From positions 814,001 through 878,000 of the forward strand of contig NZ_OY780935.1 of assembly GCF_963675965.1 (NCBI RefSeq): a stretch of 64,000 nucleotides of DNA, written 5' to 3'. This document shows positions 51,759 through 59,671 of this stretch, piece after piece. Numbering within the stretch: the first letter of the stretch is position 1; the number at the start of each line of letters is the position of its first letter. Below the pieces are notes generated by a model that was not told the origin of the DNA, ran no database searches, and saw nothing but the letters and a program-made list of their open reading frames with translations. This DNA is from an uncultured Celeribacter sp. (GTDB taxonomy: Bacteria > Pseudomonadota > Alphaproteobacteria > Rhodobacterales > Rhodobacteraceae). A program made the position numbers and the translations under genes.

Positions 51759-52333
51759 GCCTGCCCCTTGGTCTTATCGTCTGCAGCCGCATCCTTGGCA
51801 CCGGCGCCATCCAGATCCGTTTCCAGATCGGCGTCCGCGGCCAGCTCCGCATCGGTCTGAGCGGCGGCCTCTGCCGCAGCGGCTGCCTCGGCTTCCTGAC
51901 GGGTGGTCGCTTTCTTGGCAGTTGCCTCGGAAATTTTCTGCGCCGCTTCGGCACGTTCCGGGCTCAGCTCGTCTTTGTTCAGATTCGTGGTTTTGGGCGC
52001 AGCTTTGCCATCGGCAGCTTTCATCGGATCCCATTTTTCAAAGGTTTCCGCCGCCTCGTTGAGCTTGTCTAAACCGAATTTCTTGGGGTTGGATGCTGCC
52101 TTCAGAGCGTTCGAAGCCTCTTTCATCCCGCTTTCATCTGCTGCGGCCTCCATCGCACGCGAGAATTCCCGCGCCATCGATTTGGCCCGCGCCGTGAAAC
52201 GACCAAGGGTACGGAACATCCCCGGCAGGTCCTTGGGTCCCACAACGATCAGGGCGACCACACCGATCACCAAAAGCTCCGACATCCCCATGTCGAAAAA
52301 AAGCGGTATTCTGGGGACCATGGCATCAATCAT
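51755..52333 (-). CDS. tatB: Sec-independent protein translocase TatB
   Basis: 192-aa protein with one TM and a long charged tail. The conserved MSELLVIGVVALIVVGPKDL hinge (glycine then P-K-D-L) is followed by the amphipathic helix RFTARAKSMAREFSRAM. The tail is alanine- and lysine-rich and low in complexity. The start ATG 52333 (MIDAMVPRIPLFFDMG) has AGAGG upstream; ATG 52321 and a TTG at 52339 are alternatives. TatB works with TatC to bind twin-arginine signals. Confidence 0.93.
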   Translation of the reverse strand: MIDAMVPRIPLFFDMGMSELLVIGVVALIVVGPKDLPGMFRTLGRFTARAKSMAREFSRAMEAAADESGMKEASNALKAASNPKKFGLDKLNEAAETFEKWDPMKAADGKAAPKTTNLNKDELSPERAEAAQKISEATAKKATTRQEAEAAAAAEAAAQTDAELAADADLETDLDGAGAKDAAADDKTKGQA

Positions 52334-52451
52334 GCGCAAACGCCTCTGTCACGAAAACGAAAAAATGGGGGAGCGGCCCAACAGATCCATTCAGATCGGA
52401 GCCGCGCCCTGCGTGGAGGACTTCGGGACGCTCCCGAAGCCCGGTCAGACC

Positions 52452-52667
52452 TCAGGCCTTGTCTTTTTCGTCTTCCGGCGTGACGTTCTTGGCCACGTCT
52501 GCGGCCTCGTCTTCGATTTCCTTGTTGCCTTCCGACACACCTTTTTTGAACGAGGTGATGCCTTTGCCCACTTCGCCCATCAGGCCGGAAATTTTGCCGC
52601 GGCCGAACAGAACCAGCACCACGACGGCGATCAGCAGAAGGCCGGGAAGGCCGATATTGTTGAGCAT
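52452..52667 (-). CDS. tatA: Sec-independent protein translocase TatA
   Basis: 71-aa pore-forming subunit. The TM helix NIGLPGLLLIAVVVLVLFGR is followed by the G-K-I-S-G hinge and an amphipathic helix (MGEVGKGITSFKKGVSEGNK). The start MLNNIGLPGLL at 52667 has GGAG upstream; the longer frame lacks homology. A gap of about 118 bp separates it from tatB, larger than usual, and holds no clear structure. Confidence 0.95.
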   Translation of the reverse strand: MLNNIGLPGLLLIAVVVLVLFGRGKISGLMGEVGKGITSFKKGVSEGNKEIEDEAADVAKNVTPEDEKDKA

Positions 52668-52817
52668 GTCTTTCTCCATCAACACGGGCATCCATCGCCC
52701 GATGATCAAATCTCGCAGGAGATAGGATTATTCAGCTCTGAGCAGAAGGAAAAGAGCAAAACCGCGTTTTCTCTGCAGCTGCACAACATTGGCGCGGGTC
52801 GCAAAGCTGGACGCGAT

Positions 52818-52841
52818 CAACTGACAGGTTTATGTCAGTTG
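52818..52841. promoter_or_regulatory. 9-bp inverted repeat, likely operator of the WYL regulator
   Basis: CAACTGACA (52818-52826), GGTTTA, TGTCAGTTG (52833-52841) is a perfect palindrome with a 6-base spacer. It lies 48 bases upstream of the small monooxygenase-like gene that precedes a YafY/WYL regulator gene. TGACA...TGTCA half-sites are what such HTH regulators would bind; autoregulation is the inference. Confidence 0.6.
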
Positions 52842-52888
52842 GATGCAGCGACATTCAGAGCATCGCAACCTCGAATCGGAGACCAGAG

Positions 52889-53200
52889 ATGTCTGACATT
52901 CAAATGATTGAAACCGTAACCTTCCGCCTCAAAGACGGGACGGACCCCGCCGTGCTGCGCGCGCGCGCCGAAGATCTTGAAGCCTATTTTGCCGCCTGTA
53001 CCGGCTATCTGGGCCGTGTGCTGTATCAACAGGCCGATGGGCAGTGGATCGACCAGATCAGCTGGGCGGATGAGGCGTCGATGCGCGCCTGCGACGCAGG
53101 CTTTCGTGCCCACCCGGCCGCCGCGCCCTATATGGCGCTTGTGGCCGACGGCAGCGTACACATGCACCACACAGCCGCGCTTTTGAGCAGAGCAGCCTAA
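52889..53200 (+). CDS. Dimeric alpha/beta-barrel (ABM-like) protein
   Basis: 103-aa protein of ferredoxin-like fold size. The strings MIETVTFRLKDGTDPAVLRA, YLGRVLYQQADGQWIDQISW and the C-terminal VHMHHTAALLSRAA suggest an antibiotic-biosynthesis-monooxygenase or dimeric alpha/beta-barrel protein. No cofactor site is evident. Start 52889 (MSDIQMIE). The WYL-regulator gene begins 3 bases after its stop, so the pair forms an operon with the palindromic operator upstream. Confidence 0.65.
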   Translation: MSDIQMIETVTFRLKDGTDPAVLRARAEDLEAYFAACTGYLGRVLYQQADGQWIDQISWADEASMRACDAGFRAHPAAAPYMALVADGSVHMHHTAALLSRAA

Positions 53201-53203
53201 GCG

Positions 53204-53935
53204 ATGGCAGGCGGGCGCAAACAGACCGGTATCCGGCGCAGCGACCGCCTGTTCGACCTGATCCAGATCCTGCGCGACGGGCAATTGCACACCGCCCGGG
53301 ATCTGGCCGCGCAGGTCGAAGTGTCCGAACGCACCATCTGGCGCGACATGGCGACCCTCAAGGCCTCGGGCGTGCCCGTCGAAGGCGAACGCGGCGTAGG
53401 CTATATGATCACCGCACCGATCACCCTGCCGCCCATGAATCTGAGCATGGGAGAGCTTGAAGCCCTGCATCTGGCCGTGGCGATTCTCAGCGAAGCGACG
53501 GATCCGGATCTGGCGCAAAACGCCCGAAGCCTCGCCGCCAAGATCGATGCGGTTCTGCCCGAAAACACCGGGCCACCGGATGCGGGCTGGGCCATGGCCG
53601 TGCACCCTTTCGCCTTCGCCGATGCGCGCGCGGGCTTTCGCCATATGCCTTTGCTGCGCGAAGCCGTGCGCGAAAAGAAAGTGCTGCGCATCACCTATCT
53701 GTCGCTTTCCGGCGACAAGAGCACACGGCTGGTGCATCCGCTTCAGCTCAATTTCTGGGGGCGCGTCTGGACCATGGGGGCATGGTGTGCGGAACGACAG
53801 GACTTTCGGGTGTTTCGGGTCGACCGGATCGAAACAGCCATCGACACAGGCGCGCAGTTTCGCGACGAACCGGGGCGGACACTTGCCGACTTTCTGGCCG
53901 CGCAAAAAGCCAAGGGCGGGCTGAACGCGTCCTAA
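53204..53935 (+). CDS. YafY-type HTH/WYL transcriptional regulator
   Basis: 243-aa regulator. The N-terminal HTH_11 domain (RRSDRLFDLIQILRDGQLHT then ARDLAAQVEVSERTIWRDM) is followed by a WYL domain (about residues 145-215; REKKVLRITYLSLSGDKSTR and LHPLQLNFWGRVWTMGAW approximate to the WYL signature). It likely represses its own operon through the palindrome at 52818 and responds to an unknown ligand, possibly related to the upstream ABM-like protein. It overlaps the convergent ABC ATPase gene by 4 bases. Confidence 0.88.
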   Translation: MAGGRKQTGIRRSDRLFDLIQILRDGQLHTARDLAAQVEVSERTIWRDMATLKASGVPVEGERGVGYMITAPITLPPMNLSMGELEALHLAVAILSEATDPDLAQNARSLAAKIDAVLPENTGPPDAGWAMAVHPFAFADARAGFRHMPLLREAVREKKVLRITYLSLSGDKSTRLVHPLQLNFWGRVWTMGAWCAERQDFRVFRVDRIETAIDTGAQFRDEPGRTLADFLAAQKAKGGLNAS

Positions 53936-55053
53936 CCTTCCGGCTGCGCCTCAGTTGGCACGGGAAAGACAAAGCAATGCTCCCGGCGCATCATCAGCCA
54001 CATCGCCGTTCCGGGTTTCGGCAAAAACACCGAAGGCACCGTCGCCTTGAGCACCGATCCGTCAAAATCCATGCGGAATTCGACCAGACTTTCACGCCCC
54101 ATGAAACGTGCTCGCTCGACAATGCCGCGCGCCGCGGTACCATCTTGCGGCGTGGGATTGGGCCCCCGTCCGGCGCGATCGAAATCAATACGCAGGTGTT
54201 GCGGGCGAATGACGATATCCACCTCAGTGCCTTCCGGGCGCGGCGGGCATAGGAATTCACCAAAGGCCGTGGTCACTGCCATATTCTTAACTTTTCCGCG
54301 GATCACATTGATATCGCTGAAAAAGGCTGCGGCCTGACGATCCACCGGAGCGTTGTAGATATTGTAGGGCGCACCGCTTTGCACGATCCTGCCATCGCGC
54401 ATCAGAGCAATTTCATCGGCCATGCGCATGGCCTCATGCGGTTCATGCGTCACCAGCAGAACAGCTGTGTTTTCCGCTTTGAGGACGTCCAGCGTGCTGT
54501 CGCGAATGTCGTCTTTCAGACGTTCATCCAGACCGGAAAACGGTTCGTCCATCAACATGATCGAGGGGCGCGGCGCCAGCGCCCGGGCCAGCGCCACACG
54601 TTGCTGTTCCCCACCCGACAATTCATGCGGGTAGTGATCAATGGCGCGCAGCAGATCGACCTTGTCCAGAAGCTCTTCGACCCGGGCGCGTTTTTCCGCC
54701 TTGGATCCGCTCAGCCCGAACGCGATGTTCTCTGCCACGGACAGATGCGGGAACAGCGCGAAATCCTGAAACATCAGCCCGATGGAGCGCCGCTCCGGCG
54801 GCACGCGATAGACAGTGTCACAGACCAGTTGACCGTCGACGTAGATCTCGCCGCTGTCCTGGAGATCGACGCCGGCGATTATGCGCAGCGTAGTGGATTT
54901 GCCACAGCCCGACGGCCCCAGCAAACAAGTCACCTGCCCCGGCATCACCTTGAGCGAAACGTCCGACACAACATCGCGCCCCTCAAAGGTGCGACGAATG
55001 TTGCGTATTTCAAGACGGGGGTCGGTCACTGGGGTCTGATCTATATCTGACAA
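53932..55053 (-). CDS. Iron(III)-type ABC transporter ATPase
   Basis: 373-aa ABC ATPase of the FbpC/PotA type. Walker A is GPSGCGKSTTLRIIAG, the signature is LSGGEQQRVALARALA and Walker B is SIMLMDEPFSGLDERLKDDI. A C-terminal TOBE-like regulatory region follows (about 240-360). The FQDFALFPHLSVAENIAFGL loop is typical of this clade. It has no adjacent permease or binding-protein gene. The nearest matching permease in this window is at 24082-25800, so they may form one transporter. Confidence 0.85.
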   Translation of the reverse strand: MSDIDQTPVTDPRLEIRNIRRTFEGRDVVSDVSLKVMPGQVTCLLGPSGCGKSTTLRIIAGVDLQDSGEIYVDGQLVCDTVYRVPPERRSIGLMFQDFALFPHLSVAENIAFGLSGSKAEKRARVEELLDKVDLLRAIDHYPHELSGGEQQRVALARALAPRPSIMLMDEPFSGLDERLKDDIRDSTLDVLKAENTAVLLVTHEPHEAMRMADEIALMRDGRIVQSGAPYNIYNAPVDRQAAAFFSDINVIRGKVKNMAVTTAFGEFLCPPRPEGTEVDIVIRPQHLRIDFDRAGRGPNPTPQDGTAARGIVERARFMGRESLVEFRMDFDGSVLKATVPSVFLPKPGTAMWLMMRREHCFVFPVPTEAQPEG

Positions 55054-55115
55054 AAACTCACAGGCTCCCTACCAGCCCCCGCCGGGCTTCGCAACCGTCG
55101 CGCGTCTGCACGGCA

Positions 55116-55895
55116 CTACATCGTGGCGTTGGTCGCGCCACCGTCCAGCAGGATGTTCTGACCGACCATGAAGCCCGCGAATTGCGAGCACATAAAGGCA
55201 CAGGTGGCCCCGAATTCCTCTGGCGTCCCATAGCGCCCTGCCGGAATGGTCATCAGCTTTTCGGCGCGCACCGCATCGGCGCTCGTGCCCGACGCCTTGG
55301 CCGCCACCGCATCCAGATTGACCGTGCGGTCCGTGGCATGCAGCCCGGGCAACAGATTGTTCATGATCACCCCTTTGGGCGCAATCTGGCGTGACGTGCC
55401 CGCCACATAGCCCGTCAGACCGGCGCGGGCGGAATTGGACAGGCCAAGAACCCCGATCGGGGCTTTCACTGAAACGGAGGTGATGTTGACCACCCGCCCC
55501 CAGCCGCGCGCCATCATGCCCGGCACCAGCGCCTTGATCAGCGCAATCGGGGCCAGCATGTTGGCATCCAGCGCCTTGATGAAATCGTCACGCTCCCAGT
55601 CGGTCCACATCCCCGGCGGCGGCCCGCCCGCGTTGTTCACCAGAATATCGACCTCACCCGCCACCTTCAGAAGCTGTTCACGCCCCGCCTCTGTCGTGAC
55701 GTCCGCAGCAACGGTTTGCACCGTCACGCCGAATTCCGTGCGGATATCGGCCGCAGCGGCCTCAAGCGCCTCGGTGCCGCGCGCATTCATCACCAGATTG
55801 ACACCCGCCTCGGCCAGCGCACGGGCACAGCCCAGACCAAGCCCCTTTGAAGAGGCGCAGACCAGCGCGCGTTTTCCTTTTATTCCCAGATCCAT
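55116..55895 (-). CDS. SDR-family oxidoreductase lacking the usual YxxxK
   Basis: 259-aa SDR. The cofactor loop VCASSKGLGLGCARALAEA (a TGxxxGxG variant) and NAGGPPPGMW are present, and the C-terminal GGATNATM is typical. At the position of the catalytic tyrosine and lysine it reads LGLSNSARAGLTGY instead of Y-x-x-x-K, so the common catalytic pair is absent. A clade of SDRs with SNxAR at this place exists; it may still bind NAD(P) and act with serine. Substrate unknown. Confidence 0.82.
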   Translation of the reverse strand: MDLGIKGKRALVCASSKGLGLGCARALAEAGVNLVMNARGTEALEAAAADIRTEFGVTVQTVAADVTTEAGREQLLKVAGEVDILVNNAGGPPPGMWTDWERDDFIKALDANMLAPIALIKALVPGMMARGWGRVVNITSVSVKAPIGVLGLSNSARAGLTGYVAGTSRQIAPKGVIMNNLLPGLHATDRTVNLDAVAAKASGTSADAVRAEKLMTIPAGRYGTPEEFGATCAFMCSQFAGFMVGQNILLDGGATNATM

Positions 55896-56182
55896 TCCGT
55901 CTCTTTCCGTATGATTGCGTCCCAGATGTAGCCGGGTGCAGCGCGCCTGTCACCCGATCTTGCCACCCCGCAAGAACACAGCCCCGCGAGCGGATGACAC
56001 TCAGCGCAACGTTTTTCCAAGCTATCGCACCAATGTTGCCCCAATCCGGCCATTGTTGCAGCGCATCCTGCACGAACCGACGGGAACGCCTAAAAAGAGC
56101 AAGCGCTCCTTCAACTCGCGTTAAAAGTTTGTTTTTTCCCGACGTCGCCTGACGTAAGATTGCCGACAGAAATGAAACCGCG

Positions 56183-57226
56183 ATGACACAGATTGATCCA
56201 CGCTTGGCGCCCGCGCCGACAGCCCAGAGCCCTCAAGGCCCAACACATGATCTGCCGGTCTACCGTGCAGAGGACTTTGTGGTGAGCGCCGGGGTGAACC
56301 TGCGTGAGCCGATCTCTGTCGCGGACGATCTCGAAATTTCTGATGTCTACACTCTGGCGGTGCGGGCCGAGCGGAAACTGCTCTGCCTGAGCGCGGGGAA
56401 CGCGGGGTTTTCTGTTGCGCCCTCATCGGCCCTCGGCACTGTCGGACAGGCAGTGCATCTGGACTGCGTCGTCACGCTGATGTCAGCCACCGGCGACACG
56501 GTCGAAGCCCTGGTGATGGTCGAAACCGACCGCAACGGGCTGATCGACGACAGTTACCTGTTGCCCTTCGCCCAACTCACGCCGGACATCGATTATGTTC
56601 TGGTCCGGATCGACCGCGACCGCCCCGAACAGCGTCTGGCCGAGGTGTCCTGCGTCGCTTTTACCCGGGGCACACGGATCACCCTCGCGGATGGCACGCA
56701 AAAACCGATTGAGGCCCTGCGCACCGGGGATCGGGTGCTGACCCGCGACCATGGCCCGCGTGAAATCCGCTGGATCGGCCAGCAAACCCTGCGCGCCACC
56801 GGCGCCTTTGCCCCGATTCTGATCAAGCGCGGCGCGCTCAATAATGAAAACGATCTGACAATCTCGCCGAACCACCGGCTGTTCATCTATCAGCGCCGTG
56901 ATCGTCTGAAAGCGGGACGGGCAGAGGTTCTGGTCAAGGCCAAGCTGCTGATCAACGGGCATGATGTGGTTCAGACCGAAGGCGGCTATGTGGATTATTT
57001 CCAGATCCTCTTCGACAGCCATGAGATCATTTTTGCCGAGGGCATCGCAGCGGAAAGCACTCGCATCGACGGTCACACCCGTCCGCAGTTGCCAGCCGAT
57101 TTGCAGGCCCGGCTGCATCAGTTGCAAACGCAGACCCATGACGCGCTCACCGCCTTTGAGGTGACCGATGGCATGCTGGACCCCAAGACCGCGCTGAACA
57201 CCCTGCGCGCGGCCTCCGGACGCTGA
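56183..57226 (+). CDS. Hint-domain protein
   Basis: 347-aa protein. An N-terminal region (about 1-155) of unknown fold precedes a Hint (hedgehog/intein) module from about residue 155 to 300. Block A begins VSCVAFTRGTRITLADGTQK with the cysteine, block B has GPREIRWIGQQTLRAT, and the conserved histidine is in LTISPNHRLFIYQ. A C-terminal HN splice site is not seen, so splicing is unlikely and cleavage at the Hint cysteine may be the activity. Such proteins are widespread in roseobacters, function unknown. It starts in an AT-richer region. Confidence 0.82.
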   Translation: MTQIDPRLAPAPTAQSPQGPTHDLPVYRAEDFVVSAGVNLREPISVADDLEISDVYTLAVRAERKLLCLSAGNAGFSVAPSSALGTVGQAVHLDCVVTLMSATGDTVEALVMVETDRNGLIDDSYLLPFAQLTPDIDYVLVRIDRDRPEQRLAEVSCVAFTRGTRITLADGTQKPIEALRTGDRVLTRDHGPREIRWIGQQTLRATGAFAPILIKRGALNNENDLTISPNHRLFIYQRRDRLKAGRAEVLVKAKLLINGHDVVQTEGGYVDYFQILFDSHEIIFAEGIAAESTRIDGHTRPQLPADLQARLHQLQTQTHDALTAFEVTDGMLDPKTALNTLRAASGR

Positions 57227-57303
57227 TATTTTGCGCGTGCCCCTGCCTGCCTGAGCCGCCTTTGCCATTGCCCGTCGCCCTGCCCGCGCGTATATGAACG
57301 CGC

Positions 57304-58911
57304 ATGTTGGACCGTAGCCATAACGCCCCCGAATTGCCGCCGGAGATTGCCCGTCGCCGGACCTTTGCCATCATTTCGCACCCGGATGCCGGGAAGACGA
57401 CCCTGACGGAAAAGTTCCTGCTCTATGGCGGCGCGATTCAGATGGCTGGTCAGGTGCGCGCCAAAGGCGAAGCCCGCCGCACGCGCTCGGACTTCATGCA
57501 GATGGAAAAGGATCGCGGGATCTCGGTGTCGGCCTCGGCCATGTCCTTTGATTTCGACGGCCACCGTTTCAACCTTGTCGACACGCCCGGTCACTCGGAT
57601 TTCTCCGAGGACACCTATCGCACGCTCACCGCTGTGGACGCGGCCATCATGGTGATCGACGGCGCCAAAGGCGTTGAAAGCCAGACCCAGAAGCTGTTCG
57701 AAGTCTGCCGCATGCGCGACCTGCCGATCCTGACGTTCTGTAACAAGATGGACCGGGAAAGCCGCGACACGCTGGAAATCATCGACGAGATTCAAGAAAA
57801 TCTGGCCATTGACGTGACCCCCGCCAGCTGGCCCATCGGGGTCGGGCGCGATTTTCTGGGCTGCTATGACGTGTTGAACGACCGTCTGGAGCTGATGGAC
57901 CGCGCCGACCGCAACAAGGTCGCCGAAAGCATCAAGATCGAAGGTCTGGACGACCCGAAACTGGCCGAGCATGTGCCTGACCACCTGCTGGAGCAGCTGC
58001 GCGAAGAGCTGGAAATGGCCCGCGAATTGCTGCCTGCCTTCGACCGTCAGGCGTTTCTGGACGGCACGCTGACCCCGATCTGGTTCGGGTCGGCGATCAA
58101 TTCCTTTGGTGTGCAGGAACTCATGAACGGCATCGCCACCTACGGCCCCGAACCGCAGGTGCAAAAGGCCAGCCCCCGCGCCATCAGCCCGGATGAGAAG
58201 AAAGTCATGGGCTATGTTTTCAAGGTTCAGGCCAATATGGACCCGAAACACCGTGACCGCGTGGCCTTCGTGCGTCTGGCCTCGGGCCATTTCAAACGCG
58301 GCATGAAGCTGACTCATGTGCGCTCTAAGAAACCGATGGCGATCTCGAACCCGGTGCTGTTTCTGGCCTCTGACCGTGAACTCGCAGAAGAGGCCTGGGC
58401 CGGCGATATCATCGGCATTCCGAACCATGGCCAGCTGCGCATTGGCGACACACTGACCGAGGGCGAAGACATCCGCGTCACCGGCATTCCCTCCTTTGCG
58501 CCCGAATTGCTGCAAGGCGTGCGGGCGGGCGACCCGATGAAGGCCAAACATCTTGAAAAGGCGCTGATGCAATTTGCCGAAGAAGGCGCCGCGAAAGTGT
58601 TCAAACCCGCGATTGGTTCCGGCTTTATCGTCGGCGTGGTGGGCGCGCTGCAGTTCGAGGTTCTGGCCTCACGCATCGAACTTGAATACGGGCTGCCGGT
58701 GCGGTTTGATGCCTCTCAGTTCACCTCGGCACGTTGGGTGACCGGCCCCAAAACCGAGATGGACAAATTCATCAACGCCAACAAACAGCACATCTCTTAC
58801 GATCACGACGGCGATCCGGTGTTCCTGACCCGCCTGCAATGGGACATCGACCGGGTTGAACGCGATTATCCCGAGCTGACCCTGTCGGCGACCAAGGAAA
58901 TGATGGTCTGA
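57304..58911 (+). CDS. prfC: Peptide chain release factor 3
   Basis: 535-aa translational GTPase that recycles RF1 and RF2 after termination. The G-domain has ISHPDAGKTTLTEKFLLYGG (P-loop), RGISVSASAMSFDFD (switch I) and VDTPGHSDFSEDTYR (DTPGH). RF3-typical sequences include TFCNKMDRESRDTLE. Length is standard. The start MLDRSHNAPELPPEIARRR is typical. It is a single-gene unit ending in a strong terminator. Confidence 0.96.
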   Translation: MLDRSHNAPELPPEIARRRTFAIISHPDAGKTTLTEKFLLYGGAIQMAGQVRAKGEARRTRSDFMQMEKDRGISVSASAMSFDFDGHRFNLVDTPGHSDFSEDTYRTLTAVDAAIMVIDGAKGVESQTQKLFEVCRMRDLPILTFCNKMDRESRDTLEIIDEIQENLAIDVTPASWPIGVGRDFLGCYDVLNDRLELMDRADRNKVAESIKIEGLDDPKLAEHVPDHLLEQLREELEMARELLPAFDRQAFLDGTLTPIWFGSAINSFGVQELMNGIATYGPEPQVQKASPRAISPDEKKVMGYVFKVQANMDPKHRDRVAFVRLASGHFKRGMKLTHVRSKKPMAISNPVLFLASDRELAEEAWAGDIIGIPNHGQLRIGDTLTEGEDIRVTGIPSFAPELLQGVRAGDPMKAKHLEKALMQFAEEGAAKVFKPAIGSGFIVGVVGALQFEVLASRIELEYGLPVRFDASQFTSARWVTGPKTEMDKFINANKQHISYDHDGDPVFLTRLQWDIDRVERDYPELTLSATKEMMV

Positions 58912-58944
58912 GCCTGCAGATCTCCACTGCGACAATGATATGGC

Positions 58945-58977
58945 AAAGGCCGGACCCGCGAAGGGCCCGGCCTTTTT
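58945..58977 (+). terminator. Intrinsic terminator of prfC
   Basis: Stem AAAGGCCGG with CCGGCCTTT, extended inside by CCC with GGG, followed by TTTTT. It is between convergent prfC and osmC-type genes. Confidence 0.9.
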
Positions 58978-59042
58978 GCTGAGGTTCTGTTGGCTTGAGC
59001 CGGTCTGCGACACAGCCGCAGGACAGGTCAGGCCAAGATACC

Positions 59043-59462
59043 TCAGACGATGTCGAGTGACATGGTGATCTCACAGTCGAGCAACCGCGAAATCGGGCAG
59101 CCTGTCTCAGCCGCCTTGGCCGCGGCTTCGATCTTGGCGATGTCCCCCTCGGAAGCGATCACCACATCCAGATGCGCCTTGACCACCGTTGGGCCGTTTT
59201 CCATCGACAAATGGATCGTCGAACGGGTTTCAATGCGGTCGGCAGTCAGCCCCGCCTCGGCCATTTGGCCGGACAGCGCCATGGAAAAGCACCCGGCATG
59301 CGCCGCGCCAATCAGCTCTTCGGGGTTGGTACCCGCACCGTCTTCAAACCGTGTGTTGAAGCCATAGGGCTGATCCGCCAGCGCCCCGCTTTGCGTGGAC
59401 ACCGTGCCTTTGCCGTCTTTCAGACCGCCGCTCCAGATCGCGGAACCGTATTTCTTGATCAT
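59043..59462 (-). CDS. OsmC-family peroxide reductase
   Basis: 139-aa protein of the OsmC/Ohr family, probably reducing organic hydroperoxides by a cysteine pair. The two catalytic cysteines lie in GAAHAGCFSMALSGQM and AETGCPISRLLDCEI. Start MIKKYGSAIWSGGLKDGK fits OsmC rather than Ohr. It is preceded by GGAGAGG. It lies convergent to prfC and divergent from the DEAD-box helicase gene. Confidence 0.88.
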   Translation of the reverse strand: MIKKYGSAIWSGGLKDGKGTVSTQSGALADQPYGFNTRFEDGAGTNPEELIGAAHAGCFSMALSGQMAEAGLTADRIETRSTIHLSMENGPTVVKAHLDVVIASEGDIAKIEAAAKAAETGCPISRLLDCEITMSLDIV

Positions 59463-59671
59463 AACGCCTCTCCTTTGTGCCTAGTTTGTGCCTTAGACAC
59501 CCCAACCTATCACTGCCCCCAAAGGTTCCATTGCGGAAATGGGTCGCTTTCCTTGACCTTTTCCAAAGGGACGCGTAAGAAAACGCCCAATGACGTCCCG
59601 GCAATATGGCCGGACGGGCCGCGCGGGATATGGCGGCCATTCTAAAAGCCGCACATCGCGAAAGGCACAAT

